Assembly (NCBI GenBank): GCA_039621445.1
Contig: CP154955.1
Span: forward strand, 2,076,619-2,140,618
Length of the DNA: 64,000 nucleotides
DNA from: Euglena gracilis
Lineage: Eukaryota; Euglenida; Euglenophyceae; Euglenales
Direction of reading: 5' to 3'
Shown: positions 33,201-43,754 of the stretch, in pieces
Numbering within the stretch: position 1 is the stretch's first letter
Layout: each line of letters starts with the position of its first letter
The notes under the pieces: model-generated
The model's database searches: none
Seen by the model: only the letters and a program-made list of their open reading frames with translations
What the model was told of the DNA's origin: nothing
Translations under genes and position numbers: made by a program

Positions 33201-33514
33201 CACAATGTTTATTTGCCTCACCCATGACACAGCATGGCGTACGCGACCGGAAGCTGAGACCGATCCTCCGCTTCATCCTGGAAGACATGGGGCGCTCGCG
33301 GGCCGAGGTGGACCGTTTTCCCATGGTGTGGACTTGCAGCCTGGAGAAGCGCCTGCGGCCCCGCTTCCGGTACCTGCAGTCATTGGGACGGGGAGGGGGG
33401 GACTACAGCCTGCGCGATTTACTCTTCCCCCGGGATGAGGTGTTTTGCCGCACGCTGGCTGGCCGGGACGTGGCCCATTTCCACGCCTGGCGAGACAATG
33501 CCAAAACTGGATGA
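27270..33514 (+). CDS. mTERF-like gene B (multi-exon, model incomplete)
   Basis: Gene B has the same exon order as A and D: 5' blocks near 27275-27360 and 27637-27710, a block at 28112-28222 (EPPQPLPSANDRYGIDVQNR), the main mTERF exon (28479-28841), a block at 29110-29290, then 30501-30614, 31193-31351 and the terminal exon (33233-33514, TGA). Candidate splice signals are TTTCAG before 27637, CAG before GTTCTC at 30613, and CCCATGACACAG before 33233. It is an organelle-targeted nucleic-acid-binding protein by family; the specific target is unknown. The match to D is very high in exons and much lower in introns. Start codon and N-terminal targeting sequence are not determined. Confidence 0.65.
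28479..28841 (+). other. Gene B main mTERF-repeat exon
   Basis: Encodes ARYPALQRYSRQRVEAVTAY, VRRVVTNRPAVLAMEP, KEKVRWMQGRGLDVVRVVN, YPDVL and INRHPTMLRIRIDTL. About 200 bases (28510-28730) are almost base-for-base identical to 53112-53332 in gene D. The downstream sequence reads PKLTV then GTATTA, a possible donor. The frame stays open past it with hydrophobic residues that are probably intron. Confidence 0.75.
29110..29290 (+). other. Block shared by genes B and D (possible exon)
   Basis: Reads LPKLSQQALQSIMVNPKDKP, then NADNGSVQNHSER. The D counterpart at 53780-53950 reads LPKLPQRHLQSITVDPEDTL, then NVGNASEQNHLER. The frame is open in both with mainly substitution differences, which suggests coding use. 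A decayed trace of its 5' part (CATTGATTCGGCTGTTATAT) lies at about 49831-49890. It is not recognisably mTERF, so it could be a linker exon or a conserved repeat. Confidence 0.4.
30501..31351 (+). other. Gene B exons 5 and 6
   Basis: Exon at 30501-30614: QLHLRRNIFVPLCDQLLPAP, then VEGMAEVVDYLEQASSFR and a CAG/GTTCTC donor-like site. Exon at 31193-31351: EVHPINANMLGYRPAVLWEK, IAFLEENGLGVARHLRIAPT, FLSYSVNR. The latter is a clear mTERF module. Short T- and C-runs separate them, as in A and D. Confidence 0.65.
31360..33230. other. Gene B long intron; no other confirmed gene
   Basis: T-rich and A/T-rich sequence, including a long T-run region at 31360-31980. A short open stretch at 32490-32600 (LTRQLACHVENFQQWLICWL) has protein-like composition but no match elsewhere in the window. 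Confidence 0.4.
33233..33514 (+). other. Gene B terminal mTERF exon
   Basis: Follows CACCCATGACACAG. Encodes KLRPILRFILEDMGRSRAEV, DRFPMVWTCSLEKRLRPRFR, YLQSLGRGGGDYSLRDLLFP, RDEVFCRTLAGRDVAHFHAW and ends RDNAKTG-TGA. Nearly identical to 60701-60982 in gene D, with a short conserved 3' flank (about 90 bp) in both. Confidence 0.8.
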
Positions 33515-33619
33515 GACTGCTTGTTCTTTTTTTTTTGCCGTGCACTGAAATGAAGTTGGAACCATACATAAGCATTCAAAAATGTGGTGCCCCCCCCCCC
33601 ACAATGTGGTTCCTAACAA

Positions 33620-34360
33620 GCCTCTTCGCCGAATGCCTTTTAAACCCCAATCCCACTTGTTTTCTCCCAGCCTGAGGGCAGATCCAGGGTTTCAGTCCCC
33701 ACCAGGGCGTCACTTTAAGCCGGAGGGGACCCACCTTGGGGTGGAGGGTACAGCCAGCCAGCAGATTTTTTCAGCCCTGGACCCCCCCGTCGAAAATTTG
33801 CTTCCTTTTCTTCCACCCGAATGGTGGCTCTATGGAAACAAAATGGCAAAAAGGGGTCAAAACAGGTTTGCCTTGCTTAAAGATTACCAATGTTCTGCGC
33901 AATTTGGTAAATTTTGGGAGATTGTGCAATTTTTTTTTCTGGACCCCGTTGACGGAGAATTACCAGAAATTAGTCCTTGGGTGTTTTGTGTCGATAAAAA
34001 TTGTCCGAAAAATTCATTTTTCTTCACTGGGAGGGGGCTCTCAGTTGTCTTTTGGCCGGTGGATCCAATGGGGGTTTGTCAGTGGGGAGAGGGTTTTAAG
34101 TCGCTGAGCTCTTATCCCTTTATGGGTAAGCGAGTTATTCACCCATGAAGGGGTCCAAACTGGGTAGGATCTGATTGAGAGGATTGCCTCCCCCCCCCTT
34201 CAGACTCTTCAGACTTTCGCCGGGTGAGATTAGCTCAGTATGTTGATTTTTCCAAAATATGTTGACAAAATGTACATCATTTCCGGAAGCGTCGGTCTGA
34301 TGAAATGTGCCCCTGGAGGCCCTCTATCGCCCCCCATACGCCGTTTTGGCCGACTATGCC
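33620..34360. repeat. Repeat-type intergenic DNA; no gene
   Basis: About 33690-33800 loosely resembles the GC-rich hairpin-repeat family of 25.6 and 54.7 kb. No conserved protein block. The ATTCACCCATGAAGG region near 34137 is unremarkable. Confidence 0.35.
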
Positions 34361-34710
34361 TGGTCCGTGTTCCGGCGTGCTTTTGTGGCCCAAACGGCCA
34401 TTTTGGGGTGTTTTTTTGGGCTGTTTTGGGGCCAAAATGTCAATATTTATAATCAAAATATCTCAAAAGTGCAGCAAAATCAAAGAAATCTTTTTGTTCG
34501 CCGACCAAAAATGAAGCCCTTGGAATGCCCCATCCAACCATGGTTTTATTTTCTCCCAACTGTTTGTGTAGCCCGAGTTGCGACTGTTTTTCGGCCAAAT
34601 TTGGCCATTTTGTACAGTTTTGGCTTGTTTTAGACTTAGCCGTTGTCGGGCCAAAAATCAAATTTCTCAAAATATCTCGAAATGAAGCAAAATCGAAGGA
34701 AATGTCCGGA
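34360..34710. repeat. Diverged tandem duplication, unit about 200 bp
   Basis: 34370-34505 and 34565-34710 share the order CGGCCATTTTG...GGGCCAAAA...TCTCAAAATATCTC...GCAAAATC.AA..AAAT. A third, weaker unit may follow to 34890. No gene. Confidence 0.5.
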
Positions 34711-35199
34711 GACGTAAATTTAAATCCCCTAAAAAGCCTTATCTGAGCTTATTTTGTTTTCCACTTAATTCCCCGCGTGGCCAGAGGTACGGGCAATTTT
34801 CACCCCGAAAACAAGCCTCCAACTTTGCCATTTTCAGCAATATTTAGGTCAAAAAAGTCGAAAACAATCAAATTTTTTTTGTCCAAAGCCATCTTTTTGG
34901 GCCTCCCGGATACTGTGTTTTTCTTTTTGTTGTTGGAGTGGCACAAAAACGCCGAGACCTATAACACCGGGAAAAAAACCCAAAACCATGGCACGTTCCC
35001 GCCCCTGATTTTGTACGGTGTGGCTGTCCTCTTCCGGTGGTCAGCGGATGGCGGTGGCTTCCTCGGGGGTTTTGACGCCAGCGTGGGATTTTTTTTTTTG
35101 GTTTTGGGCTTTTTGCCAGAGTGCGGGCAACAAGGATGGGGGGTTCAGGGGAGGTCCAATCGCACTACTGGCAGGGTCCAGGGATCCTCACGCGTCCTG

Positions 35200-35295
35200 A
35201 AAAGGAAATTCACGGACATTCACGGAGGATCACGGAAATGGGCGGGGGCCATTTTCACGAAAATCACGGAAAATCACGGAAATTCACGTATGAGG
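35200..35295. repeat. TCACGGAAA minisatellite
   Basis: Irregular tandem units of AAATTCACGG / ATCACGGAAA. The repeat lies immediately 5' of a hAT transposase relic. Confidence 0.7.
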
Positions 35296-35339
35296 CGGAG
35301 GGTTCGGAAAAAATTTCTGGGTCTTTTTTGAATGTGCTT

Positions 35340-36130
35340 TGTTTGTGCAGATGCATTTTGATGGGATGTTTTGCACATTCTCTGCCTTTCCAAACAGACA
35401 ATCACGCAAGCAAAACCTCATTCAGACAATCGAAGATGATTTTGTGGCCGCTTTCCCCCATTCTCGTCTCCCAGTCACAAAATTGGACCACGAAAGCATC
35501 AGAAGTGTTCTCCAGAAATTCACACAAATTGAGGACGTGTGGGTTTTTGCTTATTCAGAAAATGACCTTCCACCCTTCTGCCCAGGCTGCATCCAGAAGG
35601 GTCAATCGCTATTTCGGTCCGCCGACAGGGTTTCGCCAACCCATTCAGGGGCAAGCACATAAAAATTTTTTAAGGACAATTGGTTTGTTTTTTTTCCCCC
35701 TCCTGTACGTTATTTGTTTTCACATACAGGTGTGGATAGGAACTGATGAATGGACTGACAGTTCTGGGCATGCGACCATAACCATTTTGTTGGGTATGCA
35801 AGGGAAGATCTACGTTGTAGCATGCGTTCAGTATTGCGTTCAGGATTGCAATGGGCCAAACTTGGGGGTTGAGCACTCGGAATTGGCTTCAGCTGTTGTC
35901 GAGGCTTTGGAGGATCTCCAGGACTACAATATGGAGAAACCATCTGCTGCTACAACTGCCCAAATGTGGCTCCGGTGCAGAATGGAATGGCTTTTGACCT
36001 TTTCTGGAAACAGTAAAATCACGAATACACTTTGGCATCGGCAAGCACGGAATTGTGAGGATCCCTGCAGGGTTACATGGAAGGATGATGTGCCCGGAGT
36101 GTTTCTCACAATATACATGGTCCACTACAT
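35340..36130 (+). pseudogene. hAT-type transposase relic (DUF659-like)
   Basis: Two overlapping frames give transposase-like pieces. The first (35395-35660) contains TIEDDFVAAFPHSRLP. The second (about 35730-35990) contains VWIGTDEWTDSSGHATITIL, then GKIYVVACVQ and GVEHSELASAVVEALEDL. The order D-x-W-T-D, strand-rich segment, then a G-E/V-H..L helix is the layout of the DUF659 / RNase H-like region of hAT transposases. Frame changes mean it is not intact. The TCACGGAAA minisatellite at the 5' side and a repeat relic from 36160 bound it; I found no TIRs. It appears unrelated in copy to the element at 58160-60654. Confidence 0.5.
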
Positions 36131-36159
36131 ACACACTAGGATGCACCGGGTGCACCTCA

Positions 36160-36830
36160 TTTTTTCGACAAAAAGACCAGGAGTGAAGGGCACCGCAATT
36201 TTTTTTTTTAAAGGATAACACCTGCTATTGCCATTTGTTTTGATCTTTCGGTGGTTATGAACTGGGTTTTCACAGGCTCAACTGCTGAGGCCCAAATTTG
36301 TTCCTCAGGAGCTGGGTTTTTTTTTGTCATTTTAACTTTTTCATAATTTCTCGTGTGCAAGTACACATATTTTTCAGCAAATCCATCATCTGAATGGACC
36401 ATTTTTTCAATTGCATCAATGGTTCCTGTGCGCAGTCGCACAAAGGAACCAAATTTTTTTCCGCTACGTCAAAATGTTTCGTATCGCGGAGGGCTTGGTC
36501 TCACCTCCCCAAATTGTTTCAGCAACATCCCAAGTGAGGCAGCGGTTGGAAGGTTCCCAAACACACATCCTAAGTGTCCATGCACCACATGGTGTGGGGG
36601 CACCTGCTCAGGGTACCCTAACTTTCAAATTTTTCTTAATTGACTCCATTTTACGAGTCTGGCACCTGTGCGCAATTGTGCAGTTGATCCCTGTGGGCAA
36701 TTGCACAAAGGAACAACTTGCACAACAGTGAGGACGGGCCGTTTGTGCATCTGCGGGAACGGACGGTTCCAACAGAAGCGCAAGTGGTTTCTTTGCGCGG
36801 TTGCACACAGAATCAAGCCAACAACGTTTT
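36160..36830. mobile_element. Relic related to the interior of TIR copies 1 and 2
   Basis: 36160-36310 matches 3050-3215 and the corresponding part of 8744-10356 (GGGTGAAGGGC-like, ATAACACCT, TTTTGATCTTTC, GCCCAAATT). Beyond it are palindromes with a different word: GGTTCCTGTGCGCAGTCGCA continuing to CAAAGGAACC (36420-36450), and related units at 36668-36715 and 36780-36810. I see no family terminus, so the ends are lost or this is host DNA shared with the elements. Confidence 0.5.
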
Positions 36831-38240
36831 CAGCGGTTGCCCATGGTTTGATGGCAATTTTTTGTTTTATTTGCTCTCAGTCAGCATCGAACCTTCTTTT
36901 TCTGTGGCATTTCTTTTAGGTTTTTTGGTTTATCATGCAAAAAAATGTTTATTTATTTTTTTAGTTTTTCTGATTTTCTTGAAAATTTTCTCAGGAATAA
37001 AATTGGGATGGAGCAAGTGTTGAGGAGAAAACGGAGGACAGGAAACAAATGGAAATAGGATGGGTTCAAGGTGGGAGAGTGCTCTAACCGCCCTGTGATG
37101 GGGCTATATTGGAGGGGCTCAAATCTTGTTCCAGGGATCTATGGAAGCCTTTTGGTATTAAGGTGGGTGGCCCCTGGCCCCTGTTTGGGCTTTTGCTTCT
37201 TTGTGGCATTTGCCTCCACACAACCTAACCCCGTAACCCCACATCCCATATGCCCAACCCTCACCTCGCGGCTTCGGCGACAAACGTCGTTCTAAATCCC
37301 TGTTTTACCGACCACCCGTTTTCCATCCTCCCGGCCGTCGGCGTTTGGTCTCAATGCAGTGGGTTCTCTGGCCTTTCTGTGCTAATGGGGCAGGGGTTTT
37401 TTGCACCTATAATGAGTCGAAGTCCGCTCATTTGCAAAATAAGTCCATTACCTTTTGGAAGGTCATAGTTCTTCAGCGAGAGCGAGAGCGAGAGCCAGCT
37501 GATGTTCACGTGACATCTTTATTTTTTTTCTGCGCGTGGCAGCGCCTTTGGGAGAACGGTGATTCTCTCATTTCACACATATCTTATATCTTGATATCCA
37601 GCAAAATGACAGGGATTTGAGAAATATGTCAAAATTTGTGGCTGTGAAACACTTGTCACCAATTGGCGAATAGCCAAGCCCTTGCCCCTGCACAATCGGG
37701 GGGGGAGGGGCATGCGGCACCCAGGGCGGGGGGCTCCACGCACACGTGCCTGCACACACACGCACGCACACAAAACATACCGTGTGAAAAAAGCAATTTC
37801 TTAAAAAAATTCAAATTCAAATTCAATACTGCGGTTTTCAGGAAAGGTTTTAGTGGAAACCAAAGTATCTGTGACTTCTCCCTGCAGTTTTTGGTGCCAC
37901 AACTGTCCTATGTTTGTGATGCTAAGGTCTATTTGTGCACAATGTAGGTTGAAAGTTGTTTATTTTTCAGATTTATTTTTTCAGCATGTGTTTGTGAAGC
38001 GCGTTGTCTCAGAGATTTATTGGGAGATTTTTTTGGGATTGTTTTACAGGGGGCTTTTTTTTGCCTGAGTTCGGAGGTCCAGCCCAGATTTTTTTCCAGC
38101 TCGCCGGCTTGACCTCTCAGGCCGTCACCTTCATCCAACGATACCCCACCCCCTCCCAGATTTAGAGGATGGCTTGTTGGGGCCAACATGCCCAGGCCAA
38201 TGGTCCCTCAGGGGGGGGGAGTAAAGTCGGAAACCATTCG
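36831..38240. other. No gene seen
   Basis: Mixed T-rich sequence, a (GCGAGA)n microrepeat at 37478-37496 and short CACA/CGCA tracts at 37740-37772. No conserved coding block on either strand. Confidence 0.45.
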
Positions 38241-38620
38241 CTGATGCTTCTGCTTGGGTCCAGCAGCCAGCGAACACTCAACTGTTGGTTTCCCCCTTCC
38301 CTGCATTCCGCTTCACAGGTCAGCAGCGCAGCCCCCTCATGGCACAGCCGGCCATGCGCCGCATCCTGGGTGTGGGGCACGGATTCACTTAACACGTGTG
38401 ACCCCTCGCCCTGGGGGTGGGGTTTTTGAGAATGGGTGGGTGCCTTGGGCTGTTGAACCCTCCCTCCCCCTCCAGGGGTTGGTTCCGCCATAGCCAGTCT
38501 GCCTTCATCTCAGTCAAAGGTCGGACCGTGTATTTTTTTTTGTTCAGACGCTTTGGCTGATTTTGCGCGGGTTTAGTTTAGTTTTGCGCGGGTGGGTGGG
38601 TTGGTCAACCGTTCCTCCCT
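38240..38620 (+). repeat. CTCATGGCA-box repeat copy 4 followed by GGGTGGGTGG repeat
   Basis: 38305-38375 is the fourth CTCATGGCA-box copy (reads FTGQQRSPLMAQPAMRRILG in the frame open at 26.4 kb). From 38385 a second dispersed repeat begins (ACACGTGTGACCCCTC, then GGCTGATTTTGCGCGGGT and GGGTGGGTTGG), shared with 23530-23740 and 29395-29610. Confidence 0.5.
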
Positions 38621-38650
38621 GGGCTCCCTGGGGTTGTGTCTGGGTTGTTA

Positions 38651-38666
38651 TAAATATTATATATAT

Positions 38667-38712
<46 letters not shown>
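38651..38712. repeat. (AT)n / (ATAC)n microsatellite
   Basis: About 60 bp of AT and ACAT repeats, immediately followed by ATTGCGC palindromes (38719-38753). Confidence 0.9.
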
Positions 38713-40403
38713 TACATTGCGCATTATACATTGCGCACATGCGCAATGCACAACTGTTGGGCTCGCAGACTCGCAATGGCTAACGGAAGCCCCTGAACTG
38801 TGAGATGTACCTGATTCATGCTGCGGCTGGTTTCTAATTGTCAAACGGCGGATTTTTTAACGGATCAGACCCCGAGTTGCGCACGAGTAGAGCACGTCTG
38901 GTGGAGGCATTTTTTTTTTTAAAGCCCATAAAAACATCTGTTTTTTTTTTAATGCATCTCTACTGGTCCCAGTCCAATTGCAGCACGAATGTCATTTTTT
39001 TCTTTCAGAGATATTCCGGCGAAAGGCCTAGTCAATCGCTGGCAAAAGAAAGGGTTTTTTTGTTCTTTGTCATGCACCGGTGAAGACATCGCTCCAACAA
39101 ATCGCCAACTCTGAACGCTTCCCTCCCAAAAAAAGGAAAACGTGCCCTGTTTGTTTGGAAAGGAAAACCTGCCCTGTTTCTCACCCCCCCCCCCCAAAGT
39201 GCTCTCCACGCTCCACGCTGCACATCGCTACTTCCCTGACGACGTTTTTTTTGAATACGCTTTTCAGGAATTTCACAATCATTGTGCTCCCCCCCCCAGC
39301 TTGTGTCTCACGGACTCGTGCTGTGGGCCAGAATGAAGCAAAATACCTCCTGGACTCGGCCTATCAACTACCCATTTGAATGCAAACACTGCACTGGTTA
39401 AATGAACACCTCGGAGGTCCGTCAGTCCACTGGGAGCTGAAGGCAGGTCCGCGCGGAGGGATGAGAGGGAGGAACAGACGTGGGAAAGTTCCTGCAGAAG
39501 CTGCCGGGGGAAGTTCACACACTCCAGAGAGGGGTTGGTTCACCTAGATCCAGGGGAGAGGGTGGTCCGTGGATCCAGGAATGGGCATGTCCGCTCAGAG
39601 AGAAAATGGTGAAGGCGGACGTCTCCGACCGGCCGCCTCCTGGGCACATGGCCGTGCGCATGGGGTCACACTCCTGGGGACTTTCATTCTGCACTCTCAC
39701 CCAGCAACCACTGCCAGTTTCCTGTATCCCAGAAAGAAAAACTCCAAGTGAATGTTGTGCCGGCGCGCAATGTGTTTGCTGAAACCAAAAAAAATGCATG
39801 CAGGAGCATCCTGAATCACCTCACTTTGGTTTCAGGCGCAAGGGGATCATCAAAAAAGGGTTCAGCTGGTGAACCCCACACAGGACAGGAACGACAGCGG
39901 GTGGTTACCAGGCTGCACTGCGCTGCCCCTTCTGGGGCCTGCTGCCCAGTCAAAAATCTGTCTGGCAGCAGACACCGACCAAGGTCACGTATCCTTCTGC
40001 CTTGCATTCACATAACAGACACATTTCCGGGGAAAAAGGCTGTTCCACATTTCATCAATTATTGGAGACCCATTGGACCACAGTGACTCAACCCCGCTCC
40101 CCACAAAAAAAATGGGCGACAACTCCTTTAGCAGCCAGCGAAAGGTGGACGACGAGGAGAATGGCATGCCTGTCCAGCGCAGTGCTGGACAGCTGCACGC
40201 CAGGGTGTGAGTGGGTGGCGTGCTGCCTTCTCATCTGATGTCGCTGTTAAAAAAAACAGTCACGCCGTAAGCCTATTGCGCACTGGCGCAATACTTTTAT
40301 GCTTTCCAACGAAGAGAGTGTTGCACCTATCCAGAATGGTGCACCCAGTGACAGGAAATGTCTTTCCCAACACACTGCAGCCTTAAGAATGTACATCAAC
40401 GTT

Positions 40404-40439
40404 CCATCTGGCATTGCGCTTCGGCGCAATGCCAGATGG
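40404..40439. repeat. Perfect 16-bp stem with TTCG loop
   Basis: CCATCTGGCATTGCGC and its exact reverse complement flank TTCG. On the plus strand the loop is closed by C and G, the C(UUCG)G tetraloop known to be exceptionally stable in RNA. No T run follows. Confidence 0.9.
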
Positions 40440-40517
40440 CTGAAGTTCCATGCTGAGTGAGCAAGAGGGGACAGGAACTGCATGGCAACATGCCCCACCG
40501 GTGGAACTCACTTCTTA

Positions 40518-40705
40518 GCGCCGACCCTGGTGCCGGGGCAGGCGCTTGCTCAGGGCATTCGCCGCCTCCGCCGGAGCCGGCGCCCCTGCGCCAGCGCTCT
40601 CCTTCGCAGCAGGCTTGCCAGCGGCGGCAGTTGATGAGGCTGCAGTCGACTTCAGGGCTCCGGGCGGCTTGAACCTGGGCACCAGGGCGACAAGCAGCGG
40701 GCCCT
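40518..40705 (-). CDS. Possible C-terminal exon, Ala-rich protein
   Basis: Minus-strand open frame reading LVALVPRFKPPGALKSTAAS, then STAAAGKPAAKESAGAGAPA and EAANALSKRLPRHQGRR followed by TAA. It is GC-rich, ends in a basic tail and has an AG before the first block, so a last exon is conceivable. Ala/Pro/Lys-rich tails occur in many nuclear proteins and I recognise no family. The GC-rich composition alone could produce the frame. Confidence 0.25.
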
Positions 40706-40999
40706 TTTTTAGTATTCGTTGTGTAAATATTGCGCCAGTTCTCAACGACGACCTGCATTTAGAATTACAAAGTGTTAAAAAATGCGCCAACGTGCAATGT
40801 GTTTTCATTTTTTGTGATGAAAAAAAATAGGATACATATTTGCTGTGCCATTGCGCAACTTCGCAATGGAGTTTCCTCATTTCATTACCCACGCTGCGGG
40901 TTCATACACACCGAGCCCGGGAACCCTGTGCCCGTAGACCGCAGAGTCTCAAGTCGTTGCTTTCGTACCCAAGCTCTTGGGGTGATGTTTGTGACTTCA

Positions 41000-41950
41000 T
41001 TTTTGGTGGGTCGGATAGAATTGTGCTGAATGATTTTTCAAGGAGTCTTGAAACATTTTTAAAAGGCATGTTAAGGTGTTTCTAGGCATTTTGACCAGGA
41101 AATTGTAAGGATTTTTCTTGAGCTTTTGAAGGCGCCTTAAGAATAATGCCTGCCCTCCACTCCCCTCACCCCCCACTCACTTGTGAGGGGGTAGGCCATT
41201 TCTGGAGATGACGACAATGGAGAATTTTTGGCAGTCGGTGCAACCCTCCCCCCATTATGTAAGCCTGGGCTAATGATGCCAAAAGTGGGCCGAAACCTGG
41301 CCCAAATGGCCCCCAAAATGGCACAAAATCATTCAGCAGGTGTGGTCCTGAGAATCTTTTCTGCATATTCTTCGTTCAAGACCAATTTAACTCATGTCCC
41401 CACCAGCAAAAACCCTCACTCTCCCCCACTTCTTTCTTTGCAAGGGCATTTTTGTAGATCCCAGCCCTGAAAAACGGCCCTAAAGTTCAAAGCTTCAAAT
41501 CCAGAAGCCATTTTGGGTGTCTGCATTGTGCATGGATGAGTGCTTTGAAATGTTGTCCTTCATGGATTTTGTTTCTTTGATCGGAGTTCCACAGCCAAGT
41601 GCAAACTTCTTGTTCAGCCGCACCCACCCCACTGAGTCTAGTGGGGGGTGCCCATTTTTGGAATACATTTTTGAAATATATTTTTGCAATACATACACAT
41701 GAGGTGCCTGGACCGGCCCAGCACCGAGCCCAGGGTATTGAGTCAACGTTGGTTTTGGTAGGTTCCGGCATGTGTGAAGGCAAAGGAAATAAAGAGTCAA
41801 AAAATTAGCAGAAATGGTGCAGAAAATCACAAAATGGATAAAATTGGTGCAGAAAGTATGCCAAAGCACCCATTTTTCAAATGCCAAAAAAAGTGACCAT
41901 TGGGGCCTGTGGAGGGGTTTTTGGGTCGATTTTTGACTTCGAAAATTTGC
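41000..41950. other. No gene seen
   Basis: Mixed sequence without conserved blocks. The minus-strand open frames at 41487-41887 have no recognised domain and no second copy in the window. Confidence 0.4.
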
Positions 41951-42420
41951 CCAAATAGTTAACCCCCCCCCAAATAATAACCCCCCCCCCCGGACCCCGA
42001 CTTCGAGTGTCCAAATAATAAACCGGGGGGATTATTATTTAGGGGGGGTTTAAAAAGTCCCCCAAATATAAAGCTCCCCCCTGGGGGTTTGGTTTTGACG
42101 CCCAAATATAAAGCCCCCCCCCCTGATGTGGAACCAGACGATGGTGCATTTCAGTAAAACATTGAAAAATTTGGGTGGTTTCACCAGAAATGCTCCAGTT
42201 TGGATAAGAATTGCACATTTTGGGGGAAAATTGGGGTACACAACAGAAATTTGGCATAAAATTGGTATTTGGCCACAATTTGAAGGCCGCCGGAATTTCA
42301 ATACCCTCAGGGAAGTCTTTTGGGGGGGAGCTTTATATTTGGGGGGAAATCAAACTTTTTGGAGTGACCATCCAAACATAAGGCCAGGGGCTTTAAATTG
42401 GGGGGTATTATGATCTGTTT
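41950..42420. repeat. AAATAATAACCCCC / AAATATAAAGCTCCCC inverted repeats
   Basis: CCCCCCAAATATAAAGCTCC (from about 42058) is matched in inverted orientation at 42322-42347, enclosing a 240-bp segment. Outside it are AAATAATAAACC boxes beside long C and G tracts and a CGACTTCGAGTG spacer. The same boxes recur at 43325-43515 and 55440-55530. Confidence 0.6.
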
Positions 42421-42721
42421 TTGTCAATTTGGTGGAAAAAAACACCTGAAAATGCAATTTTGGGCCCTTTTTGCCGCCCCCGAAAAAGAATTTCCGGCGC
42501 TTCTCTCCGGGTTTTTACCCGGGGGGGGGGGTGGTTCGACCCCGGCCACCGGGGGGAGGGAGGTCCCCCCTCCCCCCTCCCCTCCCTCACTTAAGCCTCC
42601 GACTGAGCCCCTCCATGAGGGGTGCCGATGGCGCACCTTGTAGCAATGGGCAGCCCCCCATGTTCCATATGTTACGGGCAGCCCCCCTATGTGTTCAAAA
42701 TATGGCTGGCACAGAGCCACA

Positions 42722-42855
42722 GCCCGCTTCCCTCCAAGCGAAACAGCTGGCAACGAATAGAGGCTGTGCCGGCATTTTTTGGAGGAGTTGCAGGCGGTTG
42801 TGAGGCGGGTGGTGACAAACCAGCCATCCGTTTTCGCGTTGGACCTCGCCACTAA
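42722..42855 (+). pseudogene. Unit C: truncated mTERF exon
   Basis: Matches the 5' third of the main mTERF exon: ARFPPSERNSWQRIEAVPAF, then after a frameshift (T run at 42775-42780) EELQAVVRRVVTNQPSVFAL. The match stops at about 42855, and no downstream exon of the unit follows in order. It is a broken duplicate of the B/D type. Confidence 0.75.
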
Positions 42856-43324
42856 GGCCTTTTGTTTGTTAAGGCCTGACGCTCACTTTCATTCTGGCCG
42901 GTGTGCTGTGGTTGATGTGGCTGGGCAGGCAGCCCCCCCCCCCTAACCATGCCTTGAATTTTGGCTGGTCTAGTTGAAGGGTACTTATGTGCCCTTGTCA
43001 GGATGGTCCATAAGGGACGGGATGCTTTTTTTCCCGTTAAGAACAGCCCCCCCCCCCTTCACGGGATTAGGCCAAGGAACCCGTTTGCTGATGGCCATCT
43101 CCGGTGTTTCTCAACCAGCTTTTTGCATGTGCCTCTTGCTCTTGATTGCCTCTTGATGCCTTGTTGATGGCCTCTTGATGTTCTCATCACTTAGTCATTG
43201 ACCAACCCCCTCCCTTGCACATTGTGTAAGTCGCCCAAAAATTCTGATGCTCTGTAAACGGAAGAGGAAGAATACAGACCTTTTTGGTCCTCTGTCTGCA
43301 ATTGAATTCTGAATAGGAAACTAA

Positions 43325-43515
43325 CCCCTCCCCCCAAATAATAAACCCCCCTGGTTTATTATTTGGACACCCGAAGTCGGGGTCCAGGGGGGGGTTTATT
43401 ATTTGGGGGGGTTTATTATTTGGGCGGCCGAAGTCGGTCCTCAGGGGGGGGTTTATTTTTGGGGGGGTTTTATTATTTGGGGGGGGGGTTTATTATTTGG
43501 GGGGGGGTTTACATT
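43325..43515. repeat. GTTTATTATTTGGGGGG repeat cluster
   Basis: Five or more copies of GTTTATTATTTGGG with G runs of 6-10, plus CCGAAGTCGG spacers. These resemble 41950-42030 and 55440-55520. The G tracts could form quadruplexes. Confidence 0.7.
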
Positions 43516-43754
43516 GCATTCACTGAAACATCAAACCGTCAAGAGAAGTAAATGTTGTATGTTGGTGAGTTGTACACATTGCATATACGGTTAAAACTGT
43601 CCAACACTTACTCTTGATATAGCATGTGGGTAGCAATAAATTCAATTAAAGGAAGTTCAACTTAGAAATTGACTTTGAAACTTTGAAACTTTGAGAACAA
43701 TTTTATGGGTTTCAAATTTGACTCCAAAAAATTTACCAAAAATGTTGTGCAAGG

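Larger units (their letters stand above)
38715..40870. other. Region with ATTGCGC hairpins; no certain gene
   Basis: Palindromes around the word ATTGCGC occur at 38719-38753, 40275-40300, 40404-40439 and 40846-40866, a set distinct from the TTTGCGCAAAT set. Between them, open frames at 39480-39782 and 39748-40086 have mixed composition but no family I recognise. The cluster may mark an old element of about 2.1 kb, but I found no TIR. Confidence 0.35.

Noticed and set aside
34215-34260. tRNA-like string GAGATTAGCTCAGTATG
   Set aside because: Resembles a D-arm only; no acceptor, anticodon or T-arm pairing could be found.
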